This document shows, in pieces, positions 18,654-28,130 of a stretch of 38,065 nt of DNA (the stretch's first letter is position 1; every line of letters begins with the position of its first letter). The position numbers and the translations under genes are program-made. Location of the stretch: the NCBI GenBank assembly GCA_017996175.1, contig JAGOHK010000042.1:1-38065 (forward strand), written 5' to 3'. The notes under the pieces were generated by a model. It did not search any database. It was not told the origin of the DNA and saw nothing but the letters and a program-made list of their open reading frames with translations. The stretch comes from Leptospiraceae bacterium. GTDB taxonomy: Bacteria; Spirochaetota; Leptospiria; Leptospirales; Leptospiraceae.

Positions 18654-19811
18654 TTACTTTAAATTTCTAAAAACTACACATCTGTTGGAATTAGTTCCTT
18701 TTTCATTATTTGAAACATTCCAACAGTTAGAAAGTTTTGTAAACTTCTGGGTATTAATATAAGTTTTTTCCCACGATAAACCAGTTCCAGTGGAAGCACG
18801 AATTACTACGTCATCGAGGTTAACAAGCGTTTTCCCCGACATCACATCCCCTACTTCCATTACTAAATGAGCGTTTTTCTTCATTACCCGCGAACATTCT
18901 TTTAAGGACTCTGTTATGAACTTAGTCCAACCATCTACTGAATGCAGGATAGAAATTTCATCCGTGAATTCAGTGCCTATATCCATAAACCAACACTTCA
19001 TCCAATTATCTTCTCTGTAATTTACTTTGTCTAAAAAAGGTGGCGAGGTTACTACAAAGTCAACGCTAGAAGTTTCGATTCCTGTCATTTTTTCTGAGCT
19101 ATGATTTGTATAGATATTGTTTTTGGAAAATTCATGATAAAATGGTGGAATACCTTTACTTAAATCTCTTTTAGCTTTCGAAAGAATTCTAGATTTTATA
19201 TCTCTGTATTCTGGTTTTTGTCCTCGTTTTAAATTATTTCGACGCTGTGATTCTGGTGAGATGGAGAATTGAGGAAAAGTATATACGGAGAAAAATCCTT
19301 TGGAATGTCCATGTAAGCGAGAAAGAGCAGTTAACATTATGTAATTCATTGTATGAGAGTTGTCTTCTTTTGCTAGCAGCCTAAGATTTTTAATTTCCTT
19401 CAGAGTATCTTTGTGAAAAAAAGGAGACAAATCTTTATCCATTTCTGATTCATTTGCCTTTGCACTTAAATCGAGTGAGTTCAATTTTTCAGCAATTTCT
19501 GAAATACTTGGTATTACCTGCCTAGATTTTGCCAAAAACAAAGAAAGCGGATTGATATCATTGTGAATCGCATAGTGCCCATCCAGATTTGCTTGTATTG
19601 CGGTTGTTCCCCTTCCACCAAACGGGTCTAATACTACTTTCTTTTTTTTGCCCAAATACTCTTGAATAAAAAAAGATGGCAGTTCTGGTTTAAAAGCTGC
19701 TCTATAACTTACTGTATAATGAATTGGATGTGCTTGTCTTTGTTTCGCAGTCCAAAATTCCCCAACAGAAATTTGACTTTGATTTTTTTTTGCTTGACTG
19801 GCATTTGACAT
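18654..19811 (-). CDS. Solitary amino-DNA methyltransferase (N4-cytosine or N6-adenine type)
   Basis: The 385-residue protein has a SAM-binding motif [17 protein letters not shown] (about 59-74), and catalytic motif [15 protein letters not shown] (about 253-265). Motif I precedes motif IV with about 185 residues between, where target recognition may lie, as in alpha-ordered enzymes. TSPPF is more usual in N4-cytosine enzymes. No restriction endonuclease, specificity subunit or second methylase flanks it, so it looks like an orphan. It is convergent with gatB and divergent from the 613-residue gene, with a 13-bp inverted repeat in the gap. An RNA target cannot be excluded but is less likely. 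Confidence 0.8.
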   Translation of the reverse strand: MSNASQAKKNQSQISVGEFWTAKQRQAHPIHYTVSYRAAFKPELPSFFIQEYLGKKKKVVLDPFGGRGTTAIQANLDGHYAIHNDINPLSLFLAKSRQVIPSISEIAEKLNSLDLSAKANESEMDKDLSPFFHKDTLKEIKNLRLLAKEDNSHTMNYIMLTALSRLHGHSKGFFSVYTFPQFSISPESQRRNNLKRGQKPEYRDIKSRILSKAKRDLSKGIPPFYHEFSKNNIYTNHSSEKMTGIETSSVDFVVTSPPFLDKVNYREDNWMKCWFMDIGTEFTDEISILHSVDGWTKFITESLKECSRVMKKNAHLVMEVGDVMSGKTLVNLDDVVIRASTGTGLSWEKTYINTQKFTKLSNCWNVSNNEKGTNSNRCVVFRNLK

Positions 19812-19881
19812 GAATTATAAACCCTCAACTAATACATCGGAGAGATTGCAATTTTTGCCTGACAGAAAAATTTATGATGAT

Positions 19882-20008
19882 TAATGAGACAGAATTCGAA
19901 AACAGACTCTTATTAGAAGGAAATTTTTTGATAAAAATAGATTGATTTTAATGAGTTCATAAATATTTTAATAAGCTAACTCTCGTTTTTCCATTTTCTG
20001 TCTCATTA
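19882..20008. repeat. 13-bp perfect inverted repeat in the divergent intergenic region
   Basis: TAATGAGACAGAA at 19882-19894 and its exact reverse complement at 19996-20008 enclose about 100 AT-rich bases between the starts of the methyltransferase gene (minus) and the 613-residue gene (plus). A partial third copy (GACAGAA) lies at 19861-19867. I saw no target-site duplication outside the arms. It may be an operator pair, a large hairpin or the trace of a small mobile element. No other feature is evident in this 273-base gap. Confidence 0.6.
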
Positions 20009-20084
20009 TGGTTGCCGAAGAGTAAGTAGAAGAGAATACCGAAATTATTTCGGAATTATTTTATTGAGGATTAACTAAACCAGA

Positions 20085-21926
20085 ATGGCTGAATTTGATA
20101 AAACTAAAAAAGCAATCGGCGTAGGCGGTATGGCTGAAAACGAACGCAACGATATGCTGAATAAATTTAAATCTGCGGGTGGAAAAGTTGTACGTGAGAA
20201 AGAAGATAAACCACAAACGCAACCACGCAACACTCAGAAGATGAAGACTGTAGGTGGTAAAGATGATAAGTCTAGGTCTTCCTCAAGTGGAAGTGATAGA
20301 AAAGTCTCACCAGGAATGTACAGAGGAATTGGTGGGGGGGATGATGATGAGGATGGTGTCGATGTAAGCATAACCAAAGCACAAATAGGTGCTATGGATG
20401 CTGAAATGAGTAGTTTTACGAATAGGCTCATTATTAAATTCAAATGCTGGGCAAATAATGTTACCTCTTTTGGAAATAAAGATTTACTTCCAAAATTTAT
20501 GTCCGAGCTTAGAGTTGAGTTTCAACAAGCCCTTTTAGAGTTTAAGATTGCAGGGAATGATATATTAGGAAATCCGCAAATAGGACCTAAGATTACGCGC
20601 GAACTAGATAGAATTTCTCCCATCTATGTGGAACTAATTGGTCGTGCTCATAAAATTTATGATACGGCTGAAATTAATGAGCTATTTGCTGACTATGCAT
20701 CTAATCCAGAAATTCCTGTTCCGATTAATCGAGTGGCTAAGCCAGTTTATTCTCTATTTAAAAAATTATATTATCTCTATCCCTATCAAGCAACCTATAG
20801 AAAAGCTGTGCTGACTGCCTATGATATTTTACAGAGATTGGAAAATAAGCCTGCACTTATCTACTCCACGAAAAAGAAAAAGATATCGAGTGAAATTTCT
20901 GTAGTATTTGATAAGATGTTTGAGAAACTTTATTATATTGTTATTCGAAATGAAAACAAAAATATTCCGATGGTTTCTTTATACATGGAAAATCTCATGA
21001 ATATCAATGATAATGAGAAACCAGGAAGAAGAAAAGCGGGAGAAAATCTTCCTTTAGAATCACCGAATCAAGAAGCAGAACAAGAGAAAAAAACAGATGA
21101 GTCTACAGAAGAATCTGCAGAGAAGAAATCTGAAAATCAAGAGTTAGCTTATGGTCGCAAGTTAATGGGAGAAGTCTCCATTGAACAACTTCGAAGAAAG
21201 TATGATCAGAGAAATGAGTTATTGGAAGTTCCAGATACAGATAAAGCACTATTGACTTATTTGTTCTTTAAAGAGTTTGATTATGAATATTCATTTGTAT
21301 TAACAACTAAAAAAATTATTGTAAAGCCTTCCAATATAAACGGTACGAAAGTAGACAATAAACAAAAGTTACTTGCAGTTTATGAGTTAACTCGTCCCTG
21401 TATGGAACAATTTAAAATTTACGTAGACGTTTTTAAAGAACAAGCAATGCACAAAGCAAACCCAGGAACAAACTACATAGAGGCTTCTAAAAAAACTACT
21501 GGTTTAGAGCAAAAAAGAAGCCAACAGTCAAGGAATGTGCGTGTTACAATTAAAGATTATATTGAAAAGTCCTATGATTCCTTCAATATGCTAATCGAAG
21601 ATATGAAAGGTCCTCTGGAAATTGTTGGGAATATGGAAGAAGTAATAACATTCGATTCCATTGAGTCAAAAAAACGTCTTCACAAAAAGCCCGTAAAGCA
21701 ATGTATCATGGAGGCATATTGTTATTCCTATGCATTTGCTACTAGGTTAACGGAGGGTGGTGATCTTTATGGTGGAGTAATAGAATTAACCCCTGAAGAG
21801 ATGCTTGCATCATTCGGTAAAGATTTATCAGGAGAAGATTTAAGTATCAATAGCTTAATGGATACTTCAAAAAAAGCAGATCCGTCTACTGGACAATCCG
21901 AACCAAAAGAGATGGGAGATTTATAA
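20085..21926 (+). CDS. Conserved-looking protein of unknown function, 613 residues
   Basis: I do not recognise this protein. It starts with a short ordered segment containing GVGGMAENERNDMLNKFKSAGG (about 13-34 in pieces), then a disordered, charged and Ser-rich stretch (about 36-100) ending in a Gly/Asp run (GIGGGDDDEDG). A helical domain spans about 105-310 with a YPYQATYRKAVLTAYDILQR helix. An acidic linker follows (about 311-350, rich in E, K and S), then a second mainly helical domain (about 360-575) and a polar tail. There is no signal peptide or membrane segment, so it is probably cytoplasmic. Codon use and composition match its neighbours. The nitrilase-fold gene follows after 57 bases and is probably co-transcribed. 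Bases 20334-20340 are seven G in a row. Confidence 0.75.
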   Translation: MAEFDKTKKAIGVGGMAENERNDMLNKFKSAGGKVVREKEDKPQTQPRNTQKMKTVGGKDDKSRSSSSGSDRKVSPGMYRGIGGGDDDEDGVDVSITKAQIGAMDAEMSSFTNRLIIKFKCWANNVTSFGNKDLLPKFMSELRVEFQQALLEFKIAGNDILGNPQIGPKITRELDRISPIYVELIGRAHKIYDTAEINELFADYASNPEIPVPINRVAKPVYSLFKKLYYLYPYQATYRKAVLTAYDILQRLENKPALIYSTKKKKISSEISVVFDKMFEKLYYIVIRNENKNIPMVSLYMENLMNINDNEKPGRRKAGENLPLESPNQEAEQEKKTDESTEESAEKKSENQELAYGRKLMGEVSIEQLRRKYDQRNELLEVPDTDKALLTYLFFKEFDYEYSFVLTTKKIIVKPSNINGTKVDNKQKLLAVYELTRPCMEQFKIYVDVFKEQAMHKANPGTNYIEASKKTTGLEQKRSQQSRNVRVTIKDYIEKSYDSFNMLIEDMKGPLEIVGNMEEVITFDSIESKKRLHKKPVKQCIMEAYCYSYAFATRLTEGGDLYGGVIELTPEEMLASFGKDLSGEDLSINSLMDTSKKADPSTGQSEPKEMGDL

Positions 21927-21983
21927 GTATACTTATAGTAAATAGTTTTTTAAATGTAAACAGGGATAAACAAGAGAGTATAA

Positions 21984-22724
21984 ATGAATATAATTAAGAT
22001 TACTGTATTTCAGAAAAATATTAACACTGACGTTTCAAGAGATCAAAAACAAAAATTAATCTCACAGAAATCTGATTTTTTAGTTTTCCCCCGATTTTTC
22101 CCTACCATAGCAAAAGTAAATGAAAAAAATACACTGCATAACAATAAAATTTATGTAGATAAATTATTAGAAATCTCTGAATACTATAAAGGTGTAATTA
22201 TTGGTGGAACGATTCTTAGAGAGGTTAATGGCAAACTTTATGAATCTTGTCCAATCATTCAGGATATAAATGTGATTGATTGGTATGATGCCAGAGTTCC
22301 AGAACAGATGGGAGATTTACCCTTAGCACCAGGAGAAAGCGAATCTATTTTTATCTTGGGTGGGGTTCGATTTGCTATTTTAATCGGAAATGAAAGTAAA
22401 AACCAAAACTTCCTTGCTCATATTCATTCAGAAAAAGTAGAACTATTACTCAATACTTCCTCTATCTATAATTCAGATACTGAACCTTCTGACTATCAGA
22501 AAGATTTAGATTTATATTCTGATTTTTCTAAAACTTATTCTTTGAATATTGTTAGAGCTTCAGGCATAGGTAGATTATTTAACAACAAAGAACTCAGTGG
22601 TAGAAGTTTTTATTCCAGTAACACTGGAGTCAAATGGAAAGTAGCCTCCTTTGAAAATCAAAATGAAATTATAAAGACAGTTAACATTAACGTCTTAGAT
22701 ACAATTCACTCTTTAACCTCTTAA
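21984..22724 (+). CDS. Nitrilase-fold (carbon-nitrogen hydrolase) protein lacking the catalytic triad
   Basis: The 246-residue protein has the strand order of the carbon-nitrogen hydrolase superfamily. It has DFLVFPRFF (about 31-39) where active members have the FPE glutamate, so Glu is Arg at position 37. A GVIIGGTI-x-G-K-L-Y-E-S segment lies at about 70-88. YDARVP (101-106) stands where Y-R-K holds the catalytic lysine, now Ala103. [13 protein letters not shown] (126-138) stands where the nucleophile cysteine should be, now Gly135. All three triad residues are thus replaced, which points to a binding or scaffolding pseudo-enzyme. It follows the 613-residue gene by 57 bases and overlaps the 3' end of rlmN by 12 bases. 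The family call rests on motif order and is moderate. Confidence 0.65.
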   Translation: MNIIKITVFQKNINTDVSRDQKQKLISQKSDFLVFPRFFPTIAKVNEKNTLHNNKIYVDKLLEISEYYKGVIIGGTILREVNGKLYESCPIIQDINVIDWYDARVPEQMGDLPLAPGESESIFILGGVRFAILIGNESKNQNFLAHIHSEKVELLLNTSSIYNSDTEPSDYQKDLDLYSDFSKTYSLNIVRASGIGRLFNNKELSGRSFYSSNTGVKWKVASFENQNEIIKTVNINVLDTIHSLTS

Positions 22725-23735
22725 AGAAAGCATTCCACAAGCCCCATGAATATCTTTTCCTGGGGATCTGCGATTCATAATTGGAACTTTTGACGGTTTT
22801 ATTAATTCTTTAAAATGTTCTACTTCTTCTTCACTAGGTCTTGACCAGCCGTTAAATTCTGTATTCAGCGGAATTAAATTGATCTTACAATTCACGGAGC
22901 GGGCAATCTTGACTAGCCGCCGCGCATTTTCCTTTCCCATATTTACATTGGGAATCATTACGTATTCAAAAGTAATAACACGATTTAAGGTTTTGGTAAA
23001 ATTGCGCGCTGCAACGAGAAGTTTTTCTAGTGGATATTTCTCATCTATCCCCATAATCGTTTTACGAGTTTCCGGATTCGGATGATTTAGCGAAATTGCA
23101 AAATTAAAAGGCTCATGGTTAGCGACAAATCGGTCTATGCCTGTAATCACACCCGCAGTAGAAATAGTAATTCGTTTGGCTCCAATGTTAAATGCATCTG
23201 GATGGTGTAATAAATGGGCGGCATTGATTACGGAGAAATAATTGTGCATCGGCTCCCCCATTCCCATAAATACAACGTTAGTTGCTCTATCCCCTACTAA
23301 CTTTTCTACTTGCATCACTTGGTCTACAATTTGCCAAGTTTTAAGATTTCCTTTGAAATCCAAAAGCCCCGTAGCACAAAATCTACAAGCAAGCGTACAA
23401 CCAACTTGCGAAGAAATACATATCGTCTTACGCCCATCATCTCCGGAGGGAATCCAAACTGCTTCGACTTCTTTGTCTTCTTCGACTTTGAAAGTCATTT
23501 TATGAGTTCCATCTTTGGAAGTCAAATGACGACCTACTTTCAAACTAGGAATCTCTGCCACTTCGTTTAATTTTGCGATGAATGATTTGGAAAGAGTAGA
23601 AAATTCTTCAAAACTAGAAAATCTATCTCTATAGATTCCCTGGAAGATTTGTTTAGCTCTAAATTTTGGCTCACCTAGATTCGTAACAAAGTCTTCTAGT
23701 TGAGAAAGGGTTAATCCTTTTAAAACTGTTTTCAC
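22713..23735 (-). CDS. rlmN: Dual-specificity 23S rRNA A2503 / tRNA A37 C2-methyltransferase
   Basis: The 340-residue radical-SAM enzyme has the cluster motif C-x3-C-x2-C at C113, C117 and C120 ([13 protein letters not shown]). It also has C106 just before it and C333 near the C-terminus (HGACGML), the pair that carries the methyl group and resolves the intermediate in RlmN. A GGMGEP-like MGMGEP motif is at about 156-161. The family methylates C2 of A2503 in 23S rRNA and of A37 in some tRNAs. The start is GTG, sharing four bases (GTGA) with the stop of sufB, so it is translated in step with an Fe-S assembly factor. Confidence 0.97.
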   Translation of the reverse strand: MKTVLKGLTLSQLEDFVTNLGEPKFRAKQIFQGIYRDRFSSFEEFSTLSKSFIAKLNEVAEIPSLKVGRHLTSKDGTHKMTFKVEEDKEVEAVWIPSGDDGRKTICISSQVGCTLACRFCATGLLDFKGNLKTWQIVDQVMQVEKLVGDRATNVVFMGMGEPMHNYFSVINAAHLLHHPDAFNIGAKRITISTAGVITGIDRFVANHEPFNFAISLNHPNPETRKTIMGIDEKYPLEKLLVAARNFTKTLNRVITFEYVMIPNVNMGKENARRLVKIARSVNCKINLIPLNTEFNGWSRPSEEEVEHFKELIKPSKVPIMNRRSPGKDIHGACGMLSLRG

Positions 23736-25150
23736 TTGGTTAACTTCTCTACTTTTGGGGCTTCGGCAATTACTTTTCCGTCTTCCAAAATCATGCGGAT
23801 AAGACGTGTCATCTCCACTGAATACTCTACGTTTAATTCCTTAACAATACTTTCGCAAAATCCGTTTACGATTAAAAGTTTTGCATCGTCTTCACTTAAA
23901 CCACGAGATTGTAAGTAAAACAATTGATCTTCGTCGATTTTAGAAACAGTTGCTTCATAGTTCAAAGATCCGTGTTCTCCACTTATGTCATTGTACGGAT
24001 ACGCATGAGAAGAGGAATGATCGTCCATCATAAGTCCATCACATTTGATATGGCTAAATGCATCTTTGGAAGAAGGTTCAAATTTCACAAGTCCGCGATA
24101 AGAATTTACACCACCGTCAAGCGATACACCCTTTGCTAGAACATTACTACGAGTATTTTTTCCAATATGGATAATACGTGCCCCAGTGTCTTGCACTTGA
24201 CCATGACCTGCGAAGGCAAGCGAAAGTACACTACCAGTTGAATTATCCCCTTTTAATACAATTCCAGGATACTTGATAGTATTCGCTCCGATATTACAAT
24301 CCGTCCAAGTGATATGAGCTGACTCTTCGCATAATCCGCGTTTAACCGTCCAATTGTACATATTCTTTTTCCAGTTTTGAATGGTTGTATAATTGATTTT
24401 GGCGTGTTTGTGTGCAATGAGTTCTACAACGGCTGTGTGAAAATTGGTTCCTTTGTCTTGGACAGAGCTACAACCTTCGCTGTATTCAATCTCTGCTCCT
24501 TCATCAGCAATTAACAGTGTGCGCTCATACTGACCACTACTTGCTGCGGTTACTTTGAAGTAGGCTTGGAGCGGCATAGGAGTCTTAACCCCTTTAGGAC
24601 AATAGGCGAAAGATCCACCACTAAACACGCAGGAATTGAGTGCCGAAAACTTATTATCCCCAATCGTAACAATGGTTCCTAAGTATTTTTTAACAATCTC
24701 CGGATACTCTTTAATAGCCGTATCAATATCACAAAATATAATTCCAAGATCGGTTAATTCTTTTTTGACGTTGGCGTAAACTGTTTCGGAATCATTCATT
24801 GCTTCGATTCCAGCAAGATACTTTCTTTCATGTTCGGGAATTCCTAACTTTTCAAAGCTTCGCATAACTTCAGGATCTACATCATCCCAAGATTTTTTCT
24901 TCTTTTGGTTACTACCAACATAATGTGTATAAGAATCAATATTTACATGAAAATCAGGAAAAAATCCCCAAGTAGGCATAGGCTTTTGTTCATAAACTTC
25001 AAAGGCTTGGAGGCGAAACTCTGTTAGCCAACCCGGTTCATTTTTAATGTGGGAGATAGACTCAACCACTTTACGAGTCAAACCCTTTGGAAAATTATCT
25101 GCCTTGTAGTATCTTTCGTTATCCGCTAATTCTGTCGTCGCTGTTGTCAT
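23732..25150 (-). CDS. sufB: Fe-S cluster assembly scaffold SufB
   Basis: The 472-residue protein matches SufB along its length: an N-terminal [10 protein letters not shown] region, [20 protein letters not shown] (about 167-186 in parts), [14 protein letters not shown] at about 224-237, and the C-terminal [23 protein letters not shown] region (given here in outline, about 382-404). With SufC and SufD it builds Fe-S clusters under oxidative or iron stress. No sufC, sufD or sufS is adjacent; the upstream neighbour is a peroxiredoxin and the downstream one is rlmN. A strong ribosome site (AAAGGAG) precedes the ATG. The 141-base gap to the peroxiredoxin gene holds two hairpin repeats. Confidence 0.96.
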   Translation of the reverse strand: MTTATTELADNERYYKADNFPKGLTRKVVESISHIKNEPGWLTEFRLQAFEVYEQKPMPTWGFFPDFHVNIDSYTHYVGSNQKKKKSWDDVDPEVMRSFEKLGIPEHERKYLAGIEAMNDSETVYANVKKELTDLGIIFCDIDTAIKEYPEIVKKYLGTIVTIGDNKFSALNSCVFSGGSFAYCPKGVKTPMPLQAYFKVTAASSGQYERTLLIADEGAEIEYSEGCSSVQDKGTNFHTAVVELIAHKHAKINYTTIQNWKKNMYNWTVKRGLCEESAHITWTDCNIGANTIKYPGIVLKGDNSTGSVLSLAFAGHGQVQDTGARIIHIGKNTRSNVLAKGVSLDGGVNSYRGLVKFEPSSKDAFSHIKCDGLMMDDHSSSHAYPYNDISGEHGSLNYEATVSKIDEDQLFYLQSRGLSEDDAKLLIVNGFCESIVKELNVEYSVEMTRLIRMILEDGKVIAEAPKVEKLTK

Positions 25151-25172
25151 TGTTTATCTCCTTTGAAATTGG

Positions 25173-25198
25173 ACTCGGTTCGGCTCCGCTCACCGAGT
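25173..25198. repeat. Hairpin-forming G+C-rich palindromic repeat
   Basis: ACTCGGT (25173-25179) pairs with ACCGAGT (25192-25198) around a G+C-rich loop. The composition contrasts with the flanking AT-rich DNA and is typical of dispersed REP-type palindromes. It lies in the sufB 5' region, just upstream of its ribosome site. Confidence 0.6.
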
Positions 25199-25227
25199 GG
25201 ACTGGTTCACCTTCTCGATAAAGTACA

Positions 25228-25284
25228 TTCCCTGAGCATTATGCTGCGCCCCAAAGAAGCAGCATTGAGTTTCGCCGAAGGGAA
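25228..25284. repeat. Second hairpin repeat in the peroxiredoxin-sufB gap
   Basis: Outer arms TTCCCT (25228-25233) and AGGGAA (25279-25284) enclose an inner perfect 7-bp pair, ATGCTGC (25241-25247) with GCAGCAT (25259-25265). It ends seven bases before the peroxiredoxin stop codon. On the minus strand it follows that gene directly but has no U-run, so it is not a classic terminator; it could stabilise or separate the two mRNAs. Confidence 0.6.
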
Positions 25285-25291
25285 CCCACTA

Positions 25292-25888
25292 CTACTTATT
25301 CACTGCTGAAAAGTATTCTTTTGATTTTGTAACGTCAGGCGTCATCGTCTTTCCACCTTCGTTCCAGTTCGCAGGGCAAACTTCTCCGTGTTTTTCGTTG
25401 AACTGAAATGCTTTTAGAAGTCGAATAGATTCGTCAATATTTCTTCCAACAGGTAAATCATTTACAGTCGCCTGACGAATAATTCCTTTTGGATCAATGA
25501 TAAATGTTCCGCGAAGAGCCACACCTGCATCTTCTCCAGATTCAATTAAAACACCGAAATCCCTAGAAATTTGTTTTGTAATATCAGCGACTAACGGGTA
25601 TTTAATGTCACCGATTCCACCCTCTTTTCTAGGCTTTTGTTTCCAAGCAAGATGAGAAAATTCACTGTCGATGGAAACTCCAATTACTTCGGCACCGAGT
25701 TTTTTGAATTCATCCAATTTTGCATCGTATTCCAGAATTTCAGTGGGGCATACAAAGGTAAAATCTAGAGGATAAAAGAATAAAACCACCCATTTTCCCT
25801 TGTAATCAGATAATTTCAAATTTTTAAATTCTGAACCAATAACTGCTTTAGCTGAAAAATCAGGTGCTTGTGATGTAACTTGTGGCAT
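25292..25888 (-). CDS. Typical 2-Cys peroxiredoxin (AhpC/TSA family)
   Basis: The 198-residue thiol peroxidase has the peroxidatic cysteine C47 in FTFVCPTEI and the resolving cysteine C171 in HGEVCPANW. The usual Prx1 motifs are present ([11 protein letters not shown], then VGVSIDS-like at about 69-74). It reduces hydrogen peroxide and organic peroxides with thioredoxin-like donors. It has both a GGIG segment (about 90-93) and a YF pair near the C-terminus (residues 192-193), features linked to sensitivity to over-oxidation. It lies upstream of sufB on the same strand; only 33 bases separate it from the divergent MORN gene. Confidence 0.96.
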   Translation of the reverse strand: MPQVTSQAPDFSAKAVIGSEFKNLKLSDYKGKWVVLFFYPLDFTFVCPTEILEYDAKLDEFKKLGAEVIGVSIDSEFSHLAWKQKPRKEGGIGDIKYPLVADITKQISRDFGVLIESGEDAGVALRGTFIIDPKGIIRQATVNDLPVGRNIDESIRLLKAFQFNEKHGEVCPANWNEGGKTMTPDVTKSKEYFSAVNK

Positions 25889-25921
25889 TTTAATCTCCGT
25901 ATATAACGTTTAGACCAAATT

Positions 25922-26713
25922 ATGATAGGAATGCGAGAAGGAAAGGAAGTTTTTTATAATGATTCTAACCGCATTAAACTGTATGCTCAAGCCAAAAGGT
26001 TTCTTAATTCTGAAAATCATTCTAATCCTGATCTATTTTTAAGTAGACTTAGTGACTTTTTCCAAAACTTTGGAAGAGTGAACCAATATAAAAAAATTCT
26101 CTTCTTTTTCTTTTCTTACAACCTCATCGTATTTCTATTTTTATTCGTTTTAAATTATACCTCGTTTGGAAAAATATTTTCTTTACCTTATTTTGGAATG
26201 CTCGGAACTTCTCGATGGATTGGGATGTTGTTTGGGATTTTCTTTTTAAATTCTATTTTTTCCTTAGGACTTATTTTTGTCCTACAAAAGATGATTACCC
26301 GTGAATCTTTTCACGAAAATATCATTCGAAACTATCTTCTCCTAACTTTGGTTTTAATGCTCTGGGCTACGTTTCGTCTAAGCGATACTGTTTGTGTAGA
26401 AGGAGAGTGTAAGACCGGCAAAGGGAAATTAGCCTATAAAACAGGCGAAATCTATGAAGGTGACTTAGTTGACTACCAAGCTAATGGGATTGGAAAAATA
26501 TTTTACCTAAATGGAGATATTTATTCTGGCGAAATGGAATCTGGAAAAGCCCACGGCAAAGGAATATTAACCTTAAATAATTCTAAGGAACAAGGCACTA
26601 TCGACTCAATTTGGTACAATGGCAAATTAAACGGAGAAGCTAAGAAGACTTTGTTTCCTGAAAACAAGGTGGAGTATTTTCTCTATAGAGACGGAAAAAT
26701 TAGCGAGAAATAA
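25922..26713 (+). CDS. Membrane protein with C-terminal MORN repeats
   Basis: The protein has 263 residues if it starts at 25922; an in-frame ATG at 25931 is equally possible. Three membrane helices are predicted (about 57-78, 98-122 and 137-153). A soluble C-terminal region holds at least two MORN repeats ([18 protein letters not shown] and [17 protein letters not shown] at about 178-217) and weaker ones after them. MORN repeats commonly bind lipid or protein. The cysteines in CVEGEC just after the last helix could form a disulfide if that side is periplasmic. It stands between the divergent peroxiredoxin and miaB, 37 bases before the latter. Confidence 0.8.
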   Translation: MIGMREGKEVFYNDSNRIKLYAQAKRFLNSENHSNPDLFLSRLSDFFQNFGRVNQYKKILFFFFSYNLIVFLFLFVLNYTSFGKIFSLPYFGMLGTSRWIGMLFGIFFLNSIFSLGLIFVLQKMITRESFHENIIRNYLLLTLVLMLWATFRLSDTVCVEGECKTGKGKLAYKTGEIYEGDLVDYQANGIGKIFYLNGDIYSGEMESGKAHGKGILTLNNSKEQGTIDSIWYNGKLNGEAKKTLFPENKVEYFLYRDGKISEK

Positions 26714-26750
26714 CACTTTACAAACGAGCCCTTTCCCATTTTTTAAACTT

Positions 26751-28130
26751 ATGCAGACAATTTTAAAAACAGAAGTAACCGAGTCCGATTTAATCGAATC
26801 TACCAAAGGACTTGGAAAGGTTTACATTGAAACATACGGGTGCCAGATGAATGAATATGATTCTGGGATCGTAAAAAGCCTAATGAACAAGGCAGATTAT
26901 ACAAATACAGAAGATGTAGAAAACTCAGATATTATATTTTTAAATACTTGTGCAGTGCGAGAAAATGCCCATGCTAAAATTTACAGCCGTCTGCAAAACT
27001 TGGGTTATCTTAAAAAACGAAATCCTAAATTAGTCATTGGTGTTTTGGGTTGTATGGCACAAAATTTAGGGGATGATTTATTTCATCAGGAATTGCCGCT
27101 TGATCTAGTTGTTGGTCCGGACAATTATCGAGACTTACCAAACCTAATCCACAAAATTCGTAGCGGCGAACAGCGTGTAAACCTGACTCGTCTTTCTAAA
27201 ATTGAAACCTACGATGAAATAGAACCTCAAGTCATTAACGGCATACAAGCATTTGTCACAATTATGCGCGGTTGCAATAATTTTTGCACTTTTTGTGTGG
27301 TTCCTTATACTCGTGGGAGAGAAAGAAGTAGAGATGTCAAGTCAGTCGTAGAAGAAGTGAAGAAGTTGGTAGACAAAGGAATTAAACAAGTTACCCTTCT
27401 TGGGCAAAATGTAAATTCCTATAAGCAAGAAGAAAAAGATTTTGCGTTTTTAATAGAAAGCATTTTGAAAGAAACTACGATTGAAAGAATTCGATTCACC
27501 TCCCCGCATCCAAAAGATTTTCCAATGCGCCTTTTAAAACTTATGGCAACGGAAAAACGTTTTTCGTCTAATATCCATTTGCCTCTGCAAGCAGGTAATA
27601 CGCGAGTTTTAGAGGCAATGAAAAGAACTTACTCCAAAGAAGAATTTTTAGATGTTGTAGATTCAATTCGTTCTACTGTTCCTGATTGCGGGATAACAAC
27701 GGATATTATAGTTGGATTTCCAACAGAAACACGAGAAGAATTTTTAGATACACTCGATGTCGTCAAACGTGTTCAATTCGATATGGCATTTATGTTCAAA
27801 TATTCCGAGCGCGAAGGAACGGTTGCCAAACGACTTTTGAAAGATGATGTAAGTGAAGAAGAAAAATCAGCAAGACTAACAGAACTTGTGGAATTACAAA
27901 CTGGAATTTCCGATTACCAAAATAAGTTAAAAATTGGTAAAACTTTTGAAGTTTTAGTGGAGGATAGATCTAGGAAATCGGCAAAAGAACTTTCAGGAAG
28001 AACAGATAGCGGTAGAATGGTAGTATTCCCTATCGAAGAAAATTTGACGTTAGAAGAAATGATTGGAAAAACTGTATCTGTAAAAATTGAATCAGCATCA
28101 AGTGCAACTTTAAAAGGAAAAATGTTATGA
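26751..28130 (+). CDS. miaB: tRNA-2-methylthio-N6-dimethylallyladenosine synthase
   Basis: The 459-residue methylthiotransferase has N-terminal auxiliary-cluster cysteines C31, C67 and C101 ([29 protein letters not shown]). It has the radical-SAM triad in [22 protein letters not shown] (in outline, about 172-193) and a C-terminal TRAM domain. The VVPYTRGRE motif and the QMNEYDS form mark MiaB rather than RimO or MtaB. It adds the methylthio group to i6A37 of tRNAs reading UNN codons, a class that includes tRNA-Phe(GAA), which is encoded later in the window. It overlaps the next small gene by four bases (ATGA). Confidence 0.97.
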   Translation: MQTILKTEVTESDLIESTKGLGKVYIETYGCQMNEYDSGIVKSLMNKADYTNTEDVENSDIIFLNTCAVRENAHAKIYSRLQNLGYLKKRNPKLVIGVLGCMAQNLGDDLFHQELPLDLVVGPDNYRDLPNLIHKIRSGEQRVNLTRLSKIETYDEIEPQVINGIQAFVTIMRGCNNFCTFCVVPYTRGRERSRDVKSVVEEVKKLVDKGIKQVTLLGQNVNSYKQEEKDFAFLIESILKETTIERIRFTSPHPKDFPMRLLKLMATEKRFSSNIHLPLQAGNTRVLEAMKRTYSKEEFLDVVDSIRSTVPDCGITTDIIVGFPTETREEFLDTLDVVKRVQFDMAFMFKYSEREGTVAKRLLKDDVSEEEKSARLTELVELQTGISDYQNKLKIGKTFEVLVEDRSRKSAKELSGRTDSGRMVVFPIEENLTLEEMIGKTVSVKIESASSATLKGKML

